Positions 33,400-41,610 of a stretch of 64,000 nucleotides of DNA are shown here, piece after piece. Position numbers and translations under genes: made by a program. The first letter of the stretch is position 1. Each line of letters opens with the position of its first letter. Below the pieces are notes generated by a model that searched no databases, was not told where the DNA came from, and worked only from the letters and a program-made list of their open reading frames with translations. This stretch comes from Laceyella putida (GTDB taxonomy: Bacteria > Bacillota > Bacilli > Thermoactinomycetales > Thermoactinomycetaceae), in the NCBI RefSeq assembly GCF_042665195.1, contig NZ_JBHTBW010000052.1, positions 1-64,000 on the forward strand, written 5' to 3'.

Positions 33400-34821
33400 T
33401 TAATTCCGATTAAATACGACCAACTTCAACTCTGTCATTTCTTCAACTGCATATTTCACACCCTCGCGCCCCAACCCGCTTTCCTTTACACCCCCATATG
33501 GCATATGATCGACCCGAAAAGTTGGAATATCATTGATCATCACACCGCCGACATGCAACAATTCGGCAGCTTCCAATGCTGTATGAACATTGTCAGTGTA
33601 AATGCCCGCCTGCAAACCATACCGCGAATCATTCACCAACTCAATGGCCTCTTTCATCGATTTCACCTTGTTAATCAACACAATAGGAGCAAACACCTCT
33701 TGGCAGGATACTTTCAAGGAAGGATCGGCTTGCAAGATCACTGTGGGATGCAGGATGTTCCGATCCGCGATCCCTCCGGTTGCAATTTTTGCTCCGTTTT
33801 GTTTTGCTTCCTCGATCCAGCTGAGGGCACGCTGCACATCGTCAGGTGAAATTAAGGCTGAAACATCGGTCTCCGCATCCAGAGGATCACCGATTTTCAG
33901 TTTCTCCGTGGCTTCCACGAATTTTTCAACAAAATTATCGTACATCTCTTCATGAACATAGATCCGTTGCAGGGAAATACAAACTTGCCCCTGATAGGCG
34001 AAGGCACCTGTCACACAGCGGCTAACCAGTTTTTCCAGATTGACTCCTTTGTCTATGATTAAGGCCGCGTTGGAACCGAGCTCCAAAGTCACACGTTTTA
34101 ACCCCGCTTTGTTGCGGATGGCCATCCCAACAGCAGGACTTCCCGTAAAGGTAATCATTTTTACCCGGTCATCGGTGACAATCCGTTGGCCAACAACACT
34201 GCCTCGTCCTGTCACGACATTCAAAGCTCCAGCTGGCAATCCGGCTTCCTGTAATAATTCAGCAAGGAAAAACGAGGACAAAGGCGTTTGCAAAGCCGGT
34301 TTTAAAACGACCGTATTCCCAGAGGCAATGGCAGGACCCACTTTATGAGCCACCAAATTCATCGGAAAGTTAAACGGGGTAATCGCGCCAATCACCCCAA
34401 GTGATTCGCGTACGGTGTAAGCGATTCGGCTTTCTCCTCCCGGAGCCGCATCCAGCGGCAAGGTTTCGCCATGGATCCGTTTCGCTTCTTCTGCCGCAAA
34501 CTTATAAGTTTGAATGGTACGGGCCACTTCTCCTTTGGCCGTGGTAAGCGGTTTGGCGGCTTCCTTCGCAATGATTCGGGCTGCCTCTTCCGATCGCTTT
34601 TCCAACAGCTCACAAAGATTTTCTAGAATTTTTGCACGTTGGTACGCCGGCATTTTAGCCATTGTCATGCGAGCTTGGTAAGCTGCTTCAATTGCTTGAT
34701 CTACCTCTTTTAAAGAGGCTTCGGGAATTTCAGCAATGATTTCTCCATTATACGGAGATTTAAGAGGAACAACCTTGCTTGCATCTATCCATTTTCCATT
34801 AATAAACAACTGTTTATTCAT
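33400..34821 (-). CDS. gabD: Succinate-semialdehyde-type aldehyde dehydrogenase
   Basis: A 473-residue NAD(P)-dependent aldehyde dehydrogenase. Active-site features are TPFNFPMNLVAHKVGPAI, FTGSPAVGMAI, the glutamate in TLELGSNAALI, and the nucleophilic Cys in YQGQVCISLQRIYVH. The ELGSN and GQVCIS variants are those of the lactaldehyde/succinate-semialdehyde branch. Placed right behind gabT and gabP, its role would be oxidation of succinate semialdehyde to succinate, the last step of the GABA shunt. It starts 12 bases after the gabT stop and ends at a terminator. Confidence 0.85.
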   Translation of the reverse strand: MNKQLFINGKWIDASKVVPLKSPYNGEIIAEIPEASLKEVDQAIEAAYQARMTMAKMPAYQRAKILENLCELLEKRSEEAARIIAKEAAKPLTTAKGEVARTIQTYKFAAEEAKRIHGETLPLDAAPGGESRIAYTVRESLGVIGAITPFNFPMNLVAHKVGPAIASGNTVVLKPALQTPLSSFFLAELLQEAGLPAGALNVVTGRGSVVGQRIVTDDRVKMITFTGSPAVGMAIRNKAGLKRVTLELGSNAALIIDKGVNLEKLVSRCVTGAFAYQGQVCISLQRIYVHEEMYDNFVEKFVEATEKLKIGDPLDAETDVSALISPDDVQRALSWIEEAKQNGAKIATGGIADRNILHPTVILQADPSLKVSCQEVFAPIVLINKVKSMKEAIELVNDSRYGLQAGIYTDNVHTALEAAELLHVGGVMINDIPTFRVDHMPYGGVKESGLGREGVKYAVEEMTELKLVVFNRN

Positions 34822-34833
34822 TCGTTAAACCCC

Positions 34834-36197
34834 TTATTCTGTCTCTTTTCCTTGTGCAACTTCCGCAAAAACGGACTCAATTACATCCAGGCCTTCTTCT
34901 AACTGCTCATCCGTAATGACAAGCGGAGAAAGCATGCGAATCACGTTGCCATAGAGACCGGCTCCCAGAATGATGACACCCCGACGGACACAGTCATTGA
35001 TGATTCGTCCGGCCAGTTCTTTATCTGGCTCTTTCGTGCCCACATCTTTTACCACTTCCAATGCACACATAGCTCCAAGACCCCGTACATCCCCGATGAA
35101 ATCAAAATTTTGCTTCATCCGTTCAAAACGGGAGATAATCTTTTCGCCGATCACATTGGCCCGGTTGACCAAACCGCTGTCTTCCATCATCTCAATAACT
35201 TTCAGAGCCGCGACGCATCCCAGCGGGCTTCCGCCATAGGTGCCGCCGATTTCTCCGGGATTGGGTGCATCCATGATCTCAGCTCGACCGGTTACGGCAC
35301 TAATCGGCAATCCGGCGGCAATCGATTTCGACATCGTCATCAAATCAGGGATGACACCATAATGCTCAACGGCAAACATTTTTCCAGTACGTCCAAATCC
35401 GGTTTGTATCTCATCAGCAATAAAGAGAATCCCGTACTTTTCACATATTTTTTCACCCCTTGTACGAACTTTTTTGATGGAACAATGAATCCACCTTCCC
35501 CTTGCACCGGTTCCATAATAATCGCTGCCACTTCTTCTGCCGGTACTTCGGAGATGAAGAAATCTTCCAGTTGACGAAGGATATCCTGATCAAGCTCTTC
35601 GGGCGTAATACCGAAAGGGGCATGATAGTAATAAGGATATCGCATTTTATACGTTTCCGGTGCAAATGGGCCGAATTCATATTTATAGGGCTTCACTTTA
35701 CTAGTCAACGACATCGCCAACAGCGTTCGGCCATGAAAACCTCTCTCAAAGGAGATAATCGCTTTTCTTCCAGTGTATTTCCGGGCGATTTTAACCGCAT
35801 TCTCTACAGCTTCCGCCCCGCTGTTCAAAAAAAATGTTTTTTTCGCATGCGAGCCGGGTGTTATTTGATTTAACTTCTCCGCCAGTTTCACATAAGGCTC
35901 ATACATCATGATATTAAAGCCGGGGTGTAGATATTTGTCCAGTTGTTCTTTCAACGCCTCCACCACTTTGGGCGGACAATGCCCGGCATTGAGGGTTCCG
36001 ATCGCTCCGGCAAAATCAATAAACGTGTTGCCGTCAACGTCAGTTAAGAGTGCTCCTTCCCCCTTTTCCGCAAAAGATGGAACGGTGTTGGAGGGACCAC
36101 GGGGGATATTTTTCTCTCTTTTTTCTAATAAGGCTTGTGCCTTGGGGCCTGGAATCGTTGTATTCAACTTGATAAATTTCGTTGTTTTGCTTTGCAT
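34834..36197 (-). pseudogene. gabT: 4-aminobutyrate aminotransferase, frameshifted
   Basis: Two frames together cover one class III aminotransferase. The N-terminal part (ATG 36197 behind GGGAGGGG) carries FIDFAGAIGTLNAGHCPPKV, NSGAEAVENAVKIAR and FERGFHGRTLLAMSLTSK. The C-terminal part holds the PLP-lysine in TMSKSIAAGLPISAV. The frame breaks at a run of six T (A on the coding strand) at 35448-35453. Seven would give VKKICEKYGILFIADEIQTG, the expected motif. The enzyme would convert GABA plus 2-oxoglutarate to succinate semialdehyde plus glutamate. Because the lesion is a homopolymer indel, it may be a sequencing error or phase variation rather than gene death. Confidence 0.85.
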
Positions 36198-36250
36198 CTG
36201 ATACCCCTCCCGTAGAAAAGTAAAAAATCCACTACTATCCTTTAACAGAT

Positions 36251-36265
36251 GCAATTATTGTGCCA
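36251..36265 (-). promoter_or_regulatory. Sigma-54 (-24/-12) promoter of gabT-gabD
   Basis: On the minus strand TGGCAC, 5 bases, TTGC: an exact match to the sigma-54 consensus. It lies 54 bases before the gabT start and about 60 bases downstream of the UAS palindrome. Confidence 0.85.
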
Positions 36266-36315
36266 ATGGATCAACATTTGATATTTATCCTTGATGGTTG
36301 CAACGAAAGAAAACA

Positions 36316-36341
36316 GATCTTATTCAAATTTGAATAAGATC
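36316..36341. promoter_or_regulatory. UAS palindrome for the GabR-type activator (gabT)
   Basis: A perfect 26-bp palindrome with half site GATCTTATTCAAA. Its ATTCAA/TTGAAT core recurs before gabP. Position upstream of a -24/-12 promoter fits an enhancer-binding-protein site. Confidence 0.75.
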
Positions 36342-36424
36342 ATGCCCACTTTAAATCAAAGCACCTCCCGGCCACATTCAGGGATATGTTCTTGATCCCA
36401 AATGATATCCAGGAGGTACTTCAC

Positions 36425-36520
36425 ATGAACGATGGGAGTAAAAGAAGATTCCTTCATCGTATAGAGCGAATTATTTTACTTTTGATTATTCTGCTGTTCT
36501 GGTCTCGCTATCTTCGCTAA
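36425..36520 (+). CDS. 31-residue membrane micropeptide
   Basis: A short ORF with a nearly perfect ribosome site (CAGGAGGT, 8 bases from the ATG). The product is a basic head MNDGSKRRFLHRIER followed by one helix IILLLIILLFW and a basic tail. It is convergent with gabP and overlaps its 3' end by 35 bases. A regulatory micropeptide or antisense partner of gabP is possible; nothing is known. Confidence 0.5.
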   Translation: MNDGSKRRFLHRIERIILLLIILLFWSRYLR

Positions 36521-37880
36521 CTATTTTTTCCCTGCTCATTTTTTGAATCAGAAAGTACGATCCCATAACCAAAACGGCAATGAGCATGGTAAGGATAACT
36601 TGTGATCGCATGGAATCCATAAATACCATCGCGACTAAAACGGCCATCATAGAGAGAATCGTTCCATACGACAGGTAAGGGAATCCCCACATTTTTACTT
36701 GAAGCTCCTGATTTTCACGTTCCATCTTTCTGCGTAACCGCAAATGCGAAACCGCGATCACAAGATAAACCAACAACGCAACCCCACCGGAAGCATTGAC
36801 GAGAAACAGAAACACCTTGTCGGGGGAAATGTAGTTGAAGATGACACTGATATAAGCGAAAAACGTGCTGAAAAGGATCGCCCGAACCGGCACACCATTA
36901 CGGTTTACTTTCAAAAGGGCCTTGGGCGCATCTCCTTTTTGAGCCATTCCGTACAGCATACGCGAACTCGTGTATAATCCGGAGTTCAAGCAAGAAAGGA
37001 CCGCGGCCAAAACGATGAAATGCATTATTTGGGCCCCGGCCGGTATTTTAATGTGTTCAAGCACAGCGATGAACGGACTCTTGAGAACATCCCCGGAATT
37101 CCAAGGCAGCAGTGTCACAATTACTGTAATCGAACCGATAAAGAAAACAAGAATTCGCCAAACAACGCTGTTCGTTGCGATTCTAACCGCTTTCGACGGT
37201 TCACTTGATTCCCCAGCCGCCACTGAAACGATTTCCGTACCAAAGAAAGAGAAAATGACAATCGTAATCCCTAAGAGGACTGCCCCTACCCCGTTGGGCA
37301 TAAATCCGCCTCTCCCGGTTAAATTGGACAGACCGGGGGATTCAATTCCCGGTACAAGACCGAAGATTACAGCAAGTCCCAAACCAATAAACAAAACAAT
37401 GCTTATCACTTTAATAAGGGCAAACCAATATTCAAATTCCCCAAATGATTCTACTGAATAAAGATTTGTGAGTGTTAAAAGGAGAGTTAAAATGAAACTG
37501 AAAAGCCAAACTGGGATCTGAGGAAACCAATCGTGAAGACTTGCCGCTCCTGCATTCGCTTCAATGGCGACGACGATGATCCAAAAGAACCAATATAGCC
37601 AACCAATGGCATATCCCGCCCATGGACCAATCGCTTCACGGGCATAAGTGGAAAATGAACCGGTGACAGGATTCACTGAAGCCATTTCACCCAGCATTCT
37701 CATGACAAATACGACAAGCAACCCTGCCAGGGCATACGAAAAGATCGCACCGGGGCCGGCTGAATGTATAACCGCACCGCTTCCTACATACAGTCCCGCG
37801 CCGATGATTCCCCCTATGGAGATCATAGTAAGATGTTGGGTTTTTAAACTCTTCTTCAAATTCGTTTCCTGTCGGTTCAA
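36486..37880 (-). CDS. gabP: GABA/amino acid permease, APC family
   Basis: A 464-residue amino acid permease with twelve predicted helices. The N-terminus LKTQHLTMISIGGIIGAGLY and RMLGEMASVNPVTGSFSTYA are AAT-family signatures. FFGTEIVSVAAGESSEP in helix 6 and NSGLYTSSRMLYGMAQKGDAP are as in GabP. The start is taken as the TTG behind GGGAGGG; an upstream in-frame TTG at 37901 lies before that site. Located between the activator and gabT with its own -24/-12 element, it would import GABA for the pathway. Confidence 0.88.
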   Translation of the reverse strand: MNRQETNLKKSLKTQHLTMISIGGIIGAGLYVGSGAVIHSAGPGAIFSYALAGLLVVFVMRMLGEMASVNPVTGSFSTYAREAIGPWAGYAIGWLYWFFWIIVVAIEANAGAASLHDWFPQIPVWLFSFILTLLLTLTNLYSVESFGEFEYWFALIKVISIVLFIGLGLAVIFGLVPGIESPGLSNLTGRGGFMPNGVGAVLLGITIVIFSFFGTEIVSVAAGESSEPSKAVRIATNSVVWRILVFFIGSITVIVTLLPWNSGDVLKSPFIAVLEHIKIPAGAQIMHFIVLAAVLSCLNSGLYTSSRMLYGMAQKGDAPKALLKVNRNGVPVRAILFSTFFAYISVIFNYISPDKVFLFLVNASGGVALLVYLVIAVSHLRLRRKMERENQELQVKMWGFPYLSYGTILSMMAVLVAMVFMDSMRSQVILTMLIAVLVMGSYFLIQKMSREKIVSEDSETRTAE

Positions 37881-38049
37881 AGAGATTCCCTCCCAATGCA
37901 AGAATGTTGAAGGTCAATTCTCATAATTCTCCATTGAATGAATTTCGATGATCCAGCAAATGCAATGGAAGTGAATGCATTCTCATGTTTTCGTAATATA
38001 ACTCCCCCTCCCTTTTAACCTGTAGTAAATAACCGTCACCTTATCTAAA

Positions 38050-38064
38050 GCAAGTTTCATGCCG
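38050..38064 (-). promoter_or_regulatory. Putative sigma-54 promoter of gabP
   Basis: On the minus strand CGGCATGAAACTTGC fits YTGGCAYRNNNNTTGC with one mismatch. The GGC of the -24 element comes from the MITE remnant at 38061-38085. Confidence 0.6.
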
Positions 38065-38085
38065 ACATATTTATCAGACACGCCC
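38061..38085 (+). repeat. Terminal remnant of a family 1 MITE
   Basis: GCCGACATATTTATCAGACACGCCC matches the right end of copies A and B and is followed by TA. The rest of the element is missing. It lies between the UAS palindromes and the gabP promoter. Confidence 0.75.
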
Positions 38086-38100
38086 TAGAAAAAGATCCAT

Positions 38101-38140
38101 ATCCATTCAAAATCGAATGGATATCATTCAATTTTGAATG
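38101..38140. promoter_or_regulatory. Paired UAS palindromes upstream of gabP
   Basis: Site one (38101-38122) has arms ATCCATTC and GAATGGAT. Site two (38125-38140) is CATTCAATTTTGAATG. Their centres are 21 bp apart, two helical turns, so two activator dimers could bind on one face. The core matches the palindrome before gabT. Confidence 0.7.
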
Positions 38141-38250
38141 GATAATATTAAGTTAAATAAATCCTTGGCCGTTATAAGTATAAAAAGGCCAAGGATACAC
38201 TGAATGATATGAACCCAAAAAGTATGGAGATCTGTGGGAATCTGAACGTA

Positions 38251-39993
38251 TTACTCCTTTACTTGATTCAATAATTTTTGATATCGTCGACTGATCGTTG
38301 GTTGACTTACCTGCAACACTTCGGCCGCCTTTGTAATGGTTTTGTATTTGGAGAGCACCATTCGAATTAACTGCGATTCTGTCAGCTCGACGGCTTTTTG
38401 AAGAGGGATTATCGCATTAACCTGCACAGGAGACAAATTGGTGATGCGGTTTTTTAAGATTTTGGCCAGTTCATTGGCTGTGATAAGTTCGCTAGAGGTA
38501 ACCACCATCGCTCTTTCGATTGTATTTTGTAATTGCCTTACGTTTCCCGGCCAATGATATGCCTTCATCATTTCTAAAGCATCTTCAGAAAAATGTTTTT
38601 TGGATGAAAACTTGTTGTTGAAAAATTCCTCAAAATAATAGACCAGAGACTCTATATCTTCAATTCTTTCTCGCAAGGCAGGCACATGCAAAGGTATGAC
38701 GTGAAGACGGTAAAAAAGATCCTCACGGAAAGCCCCCTTCGCGACCATCTCCTCTAGGTTTTTATTGGTTGCCGCAATGAATCTTACGTCAATCGGAACG
38801 ACTTGGGTCCCCCCCACTTTCATGATTTCTCTTTCTTGAATCGCTCGCAGCAGTTTGACCTGCAAACTTAAAGGTAATTCAGCCACTTCATCCAAAAGCA
38901 ATGTTCCTTTATGAGCCAGTTCAAGCAACCCTTTTTTTCCTTGGCCAAGCGCACCGGTAAATGCTCCTTTTTCATACCCGAATAATTCACTCTCCAATAA
39001 GTTTTCCGGTATGGATCCGCAATTAATTTTGACAAATGGGTGATTTGCTCGTGGGCTGAAATGATGGAGGGCTTGAGCGATCAATTCCTTGCCCACCCCG
39101 GATTCTCCATAAATAATCACTGTGGACTCTGCACTGGCGACACGTTTGACTTCGGCGATTAGTTCTGTCATTTGATTGGATTGATAAATAATTGGCTTAT
39201 CCCCAATCTGTTGGTGTTTGCGAAGGGTATTGATTTCTTTTCGGTATTTTTCCGTTAATTGCTTTGCTTGTTTCAGTTCGCGAGCAAGTTGTGTCACTTC
39301 TGTAATATCCCGGGAAGCAATCACAATCCGTTCTATCTGTTTTTTTTGATTAAAAATCGGGTTTCCAACGGCAAGAATTTTCCTTCCCAAACGATTTTCT
39401 TGTATAACTGAGAGTTTCTTTTGTTCCGCAAGTACTTTTCGGGTAACCGTAGGTTTAAACCAACCTTTTTCCTCTAACTCTAAAATATTTTTCCCAATCA
39501 CAGAGTCTGGATTCACACCCCACAGATTATGACTGCTTCGCTTGGACACACGTAAGATTGTTCCTTTCGCATCCACAACTAAAATTTCGTCATAGATAGA
39601 ATCGACAATGGCTTCCAGATCAGTCATCAAATCTCGCAAATCTTGGGAAAAGCTCTGTTTTAAATACTGAATTTCGGCAGATTTATGATCCAACCAACCG
39701 ATCATCTCCTTTTTTTCGTTTTGAATGAGCAAGTATTCATGCATGAGATCAGCTTCTGATAAAATCCAATCTTGGCTTATCATTTTAAATTCTTCACTAT
39801 ACGTAAGCGGACTGCCCAATTTATGTGTTTGTAAAAGCAGGGTATGACTGTCGCAAACTCCGACTGGCACTTCACCTTTGTGCACAATCAATAATCTTCC
39901 TTTATTTTTTCTAAGTAAATCCAGGGCTTCTTCAACTGTAATCGAATCTTCAATAATGACAAAATCTGTATTCATTGACCGTATGATATCCAT
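38251..39993 (-). CDS. gabR: Sigma-54-dependent activator of the gab genes
   Basis: A 580-residue enhancer-binding protein. A CBS-like pair opens it (SITVEEALDLLRKNKGRLLI). A PAS domain follows at about 125-235 (VDSIYDEILVVDAKGTILRV). The AAA+ domain has Walker A GESGVGKELIAQAL, the sigma-54 loop GAFTGA, and GTLLLDEVAELPLSLQVKLL. The Fis-type HTH closes it (ITKAAEVLQVSQPTISRRYQ). Its place upstream of gabP-gabT-gabD and the -24/-12 promoters make it the GABA-responsive regulator known from Bacillus thuringiensis as GabR. The effector presumably acts on the N-terminal part. Confidence 0.88.
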   Translation of the reverse strand: MDIIRSMNTDFVIIEDSITVEEALDLLRKNKGRLLIVHKGEVPVGVCDSHTLLLQTHKLGSPLTYSEEFKMISQDWILSEADLMHEYLLIQNEKKEMIGWLDHKSAEIQYLKQSFSQDLRDLMTDLEAIVDSIYDEILVVDAKGTILRVSKRSSHNLWGVNPDSVIGKNILELEEKGWFKPTVTRKVLAEQKKLSVIQENRLGRKILAVGNPIFNQKKQIERIVIASRDITEVTQLARELKQAKQLTEKYRKEINTLRKHQQIGDKPIIYQSNQMTELIAEVKRVASAESTVIIYGESGVGKELIAQALHHFSPRANHPFVKINCGSIPENLLESELFGYEKGAFTGALGQGKKGLLELAHKGTLLLDEVAELPLSLQVKLLRAIQEREIMKVGGTQVVPIDVRFIAATNKNLEEMVAKGAFREDLFYRLHVIPLHVPALRERIEDIESLVYYFEEFFNNKFSSKKHFSEDALEMMKAYHWPGNVRQLQNTIERAMVVTSSELITANELAKILKNRITNLSPVQVNAIIPLQKAVELTESQLIRMVLSKYKTITKAAEVLQVSQPTISRRYQKLLNQVKE

Positions 39994-40084
39994 GGTCCTC
40001 TCCTTTCACTAAATGCTTTCAGCTCCACATCATCTCATTTATCAATAATATAGGGCATGATCATTGCTGATACAATTTTCATTC

Positions 40085-40223
40085 TAGTAGTTATTTCAAA
40101 CTTGGATGGAGAAATGGCAATTGCGATCGCTCCAACACCGTTTTCCCATTCGCTTCACTTGTCCATCGGCGCTCATCGGAATAAGGTTTTTCCGCTCATC
40201 AACGACGTTTGAAATAACTTGTA
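40085..40223 (-). repeat. MITE family 2, copy D1 (139 bp)
   Basis: Terminal inverted repeats TAGTAGTTATTTCAAA and its partner ending ...TTTGAAATAACTTGTA. The interior core CCGTTTTCCCATTCGCTTCA...GGTTTTTCCGC is shared with family 1. It lies about 90 bases upstream of the gabR start on the opposite side from its targets. Confidence 0.8.
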
Positions 40224-40288
40224 CAGAATACTAACTACAAAAGACCAGCATCACTGCTGGCCGGTTGGGAAGCTTTCATTAAATTTTA

Positions 40289-40444
40289 TCAGGTTTCATC
40301 CGAACGCGTCATATAATCACGGGCATACGGATCACCTGGTTGCGTGCGGTTTTTGAATTGGCTCAATCTGCCGTTGCGCCCTTCTCCGCCACTCACTTTC
40401 ACTTTCCTTTGTCCGTTGTTGTCTTTGGCAATTTTTTTGCCCAT
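40289..40444 (-). CDS. Hypothetical 51-residue basic protein
   Basis: A short ORF with the strong site AAAGGGGGG before its ATG. The product is Lys/Arg/Gly/Asn-rich (MGKKIAKDNNGQRKVKVSGG, then RLSQFKNRTQPGDPYARDYM). Its size and composition recall minor small spore proteins, but there is no motif to prove it. No operon partner. Confidence 0.55.
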   Translation of the reverse strand: MGKKIAKDNNGQRKVKVSGGEGRNGRLSQFKNRTQPGDPYARDYMTRSDET

Positions 40445-40595
40445 TGGTTCTGTTCCCCCCTTTGGGGGTAGGATGCCCGTTGATTTTTCAGTATATCCAC
40501 GGTTAGGCGTTTGTGTTGCCTTACTTTACCACAGGCATGATCTGTTGACTTTGGGCCGGCACAACCGTAACTTCTCAACAATTGTTCATGGAAGT

Positions 40596-40805
40596 TTACC
40601 CTCGTATCTTCTCCAGAATCCACCAACAAGGCGGTAAGATTGGCCACTGGTCGATCGATGCTGGCACGGATTTCCTTTGGGCCTCTACAAACACTTTTTC
40701 GCGAATCGCATTCTCATATGAGAAAAAGGGTTGTGTCATGATTACGGATCTCGATAGATTGGATAGAAGCCCACAGATCATCACGACGATTTGTTTGAAT
40801 GTCAT
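40596..40805 (-). CDS. Doubtful 69-residue ORF, possibly frameshifted
   Basis: Its ATG lies 6 bases behind AGGAGA. The product begins MTFKQIVVMICGLLSNLSRS and is not recognised. A second minus frame at 40399-40647 (DSGEDTRVNFHEQLLRSYGC) could be its continuation after a shift near 40640. Nothing else was found in 40445-40962. Confidence 0.25.
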   Translation of the reverse strand: MTFKQIVVMICGLLSNLSRSVIMTQPFFSYENAIREKVFVEAQRKSVPASIDQWPILPPCWWILEKIRG

Positions 40806-40962
40806 ATGATTCTCCTATTTTTAAAAAGGGTGATTGCATTTATAAAGATTTCTACATCTGCAAATACCCATCCTTGTCAAAATAGGCAAATATTCTAGTA
40901 CGCATGATGAAGTGGCGAATATCATGAAACTAGGTCCATGGATAAAAGGAGTGAATCAACTT

Positions 40963-41259
40963 ATGTATTATGATGATTACGATCCATACCTTTCTTACGA
41001 TTACGATACCGATTATGAATCCGCTTATGAGATGGATGAAGGCAATGTGGAGCAATTACCTCCTCGTGTGGCGCCTGGAACATTGCGCATGTATGTAGGC
41101 CAAATTGTAACGGTTGTCATTCGCGGGGTTTCCCGTCGCCCGATCAGCGTTTATGTGGCCAGTGTGAACCGTTTCGGAGACGCTACCTTGATATCCTGCC
41201 GGGCTGGAGTTCCGCGACGCATAGTGGTTTCTGCGCGTGATGTGACAATTGTAGGTTGA
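40963..41259 (+). CDS. Hypothetical protein with Tyr/Asp-rich head and small beta domain
   Basis: A 98-residue protein. The first 30 residues are an acidic tyrosine-rich tail (MYYDDYDPYLSYDYDTDYES). The rest looks like a compact beta barrel (LRMYVGQIVTVVIRG, ISVYVASVNRFGDATLI, RRIVVSARDVTIVG). Tyr-rich heads occur in spore coat and other surface-layer proteins where they can be cross-linked; such a role is a guess. AAGGAG stands 11 bases before the ATG; GTG 40951 is an alternative. Confidence 0.5.
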   Translation: MYYDDYDPYLSYDYDTDYESAYEMDEGNVEQLPPRVAPGTLRMYVGQIVTVVIRGVSRRPISVYVASVNRFGDATLISCRAGVPRRIVVSARDVTIVG

Positions 41260-41430
41260 TAATTTCCGAATAAATTAAGTATTTTATCGTATGTAGTGCA
41301 GACCGGTTTGAATTTTTTGTTGTTATATTGGGAAAATACCGATTTGAGGACAGCCCGCCAAGCTCGGACTAGGGGGAATATCGGTCTACGTTGAATCATT
41401 CCCTCAAAATATGGTTGCATGTAAATGAGT

Positions 41431-41472
41431 CAGCCCCATGACAGAATCACTTGGGAACCTGTCATGGGGCTG
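41431..41472. terminator. Strong GC-rich hairpin
   Basis: Fourteen-base perfect arms CAGCCCCATGACAG and CTGTCATGGGGCTG with a 14-base loop. The T-tract is weak (ATCCTT). Probably ends the upstream small gene, 170 bases earlier. Confidence 0.5.
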
Positions 41473-41610
41473 ATCCTTCATGAACCGCTAATAAAAAATG
41501 GTGTAAACCATCTCCATCAATTTTGAGTGAAGCACCTCAGCTTTTAATAGAGGGTCTTATTTTAATTTATAGAATATATATAATAAACAATAATAAAAAG
41601 GTGGTGCGAT

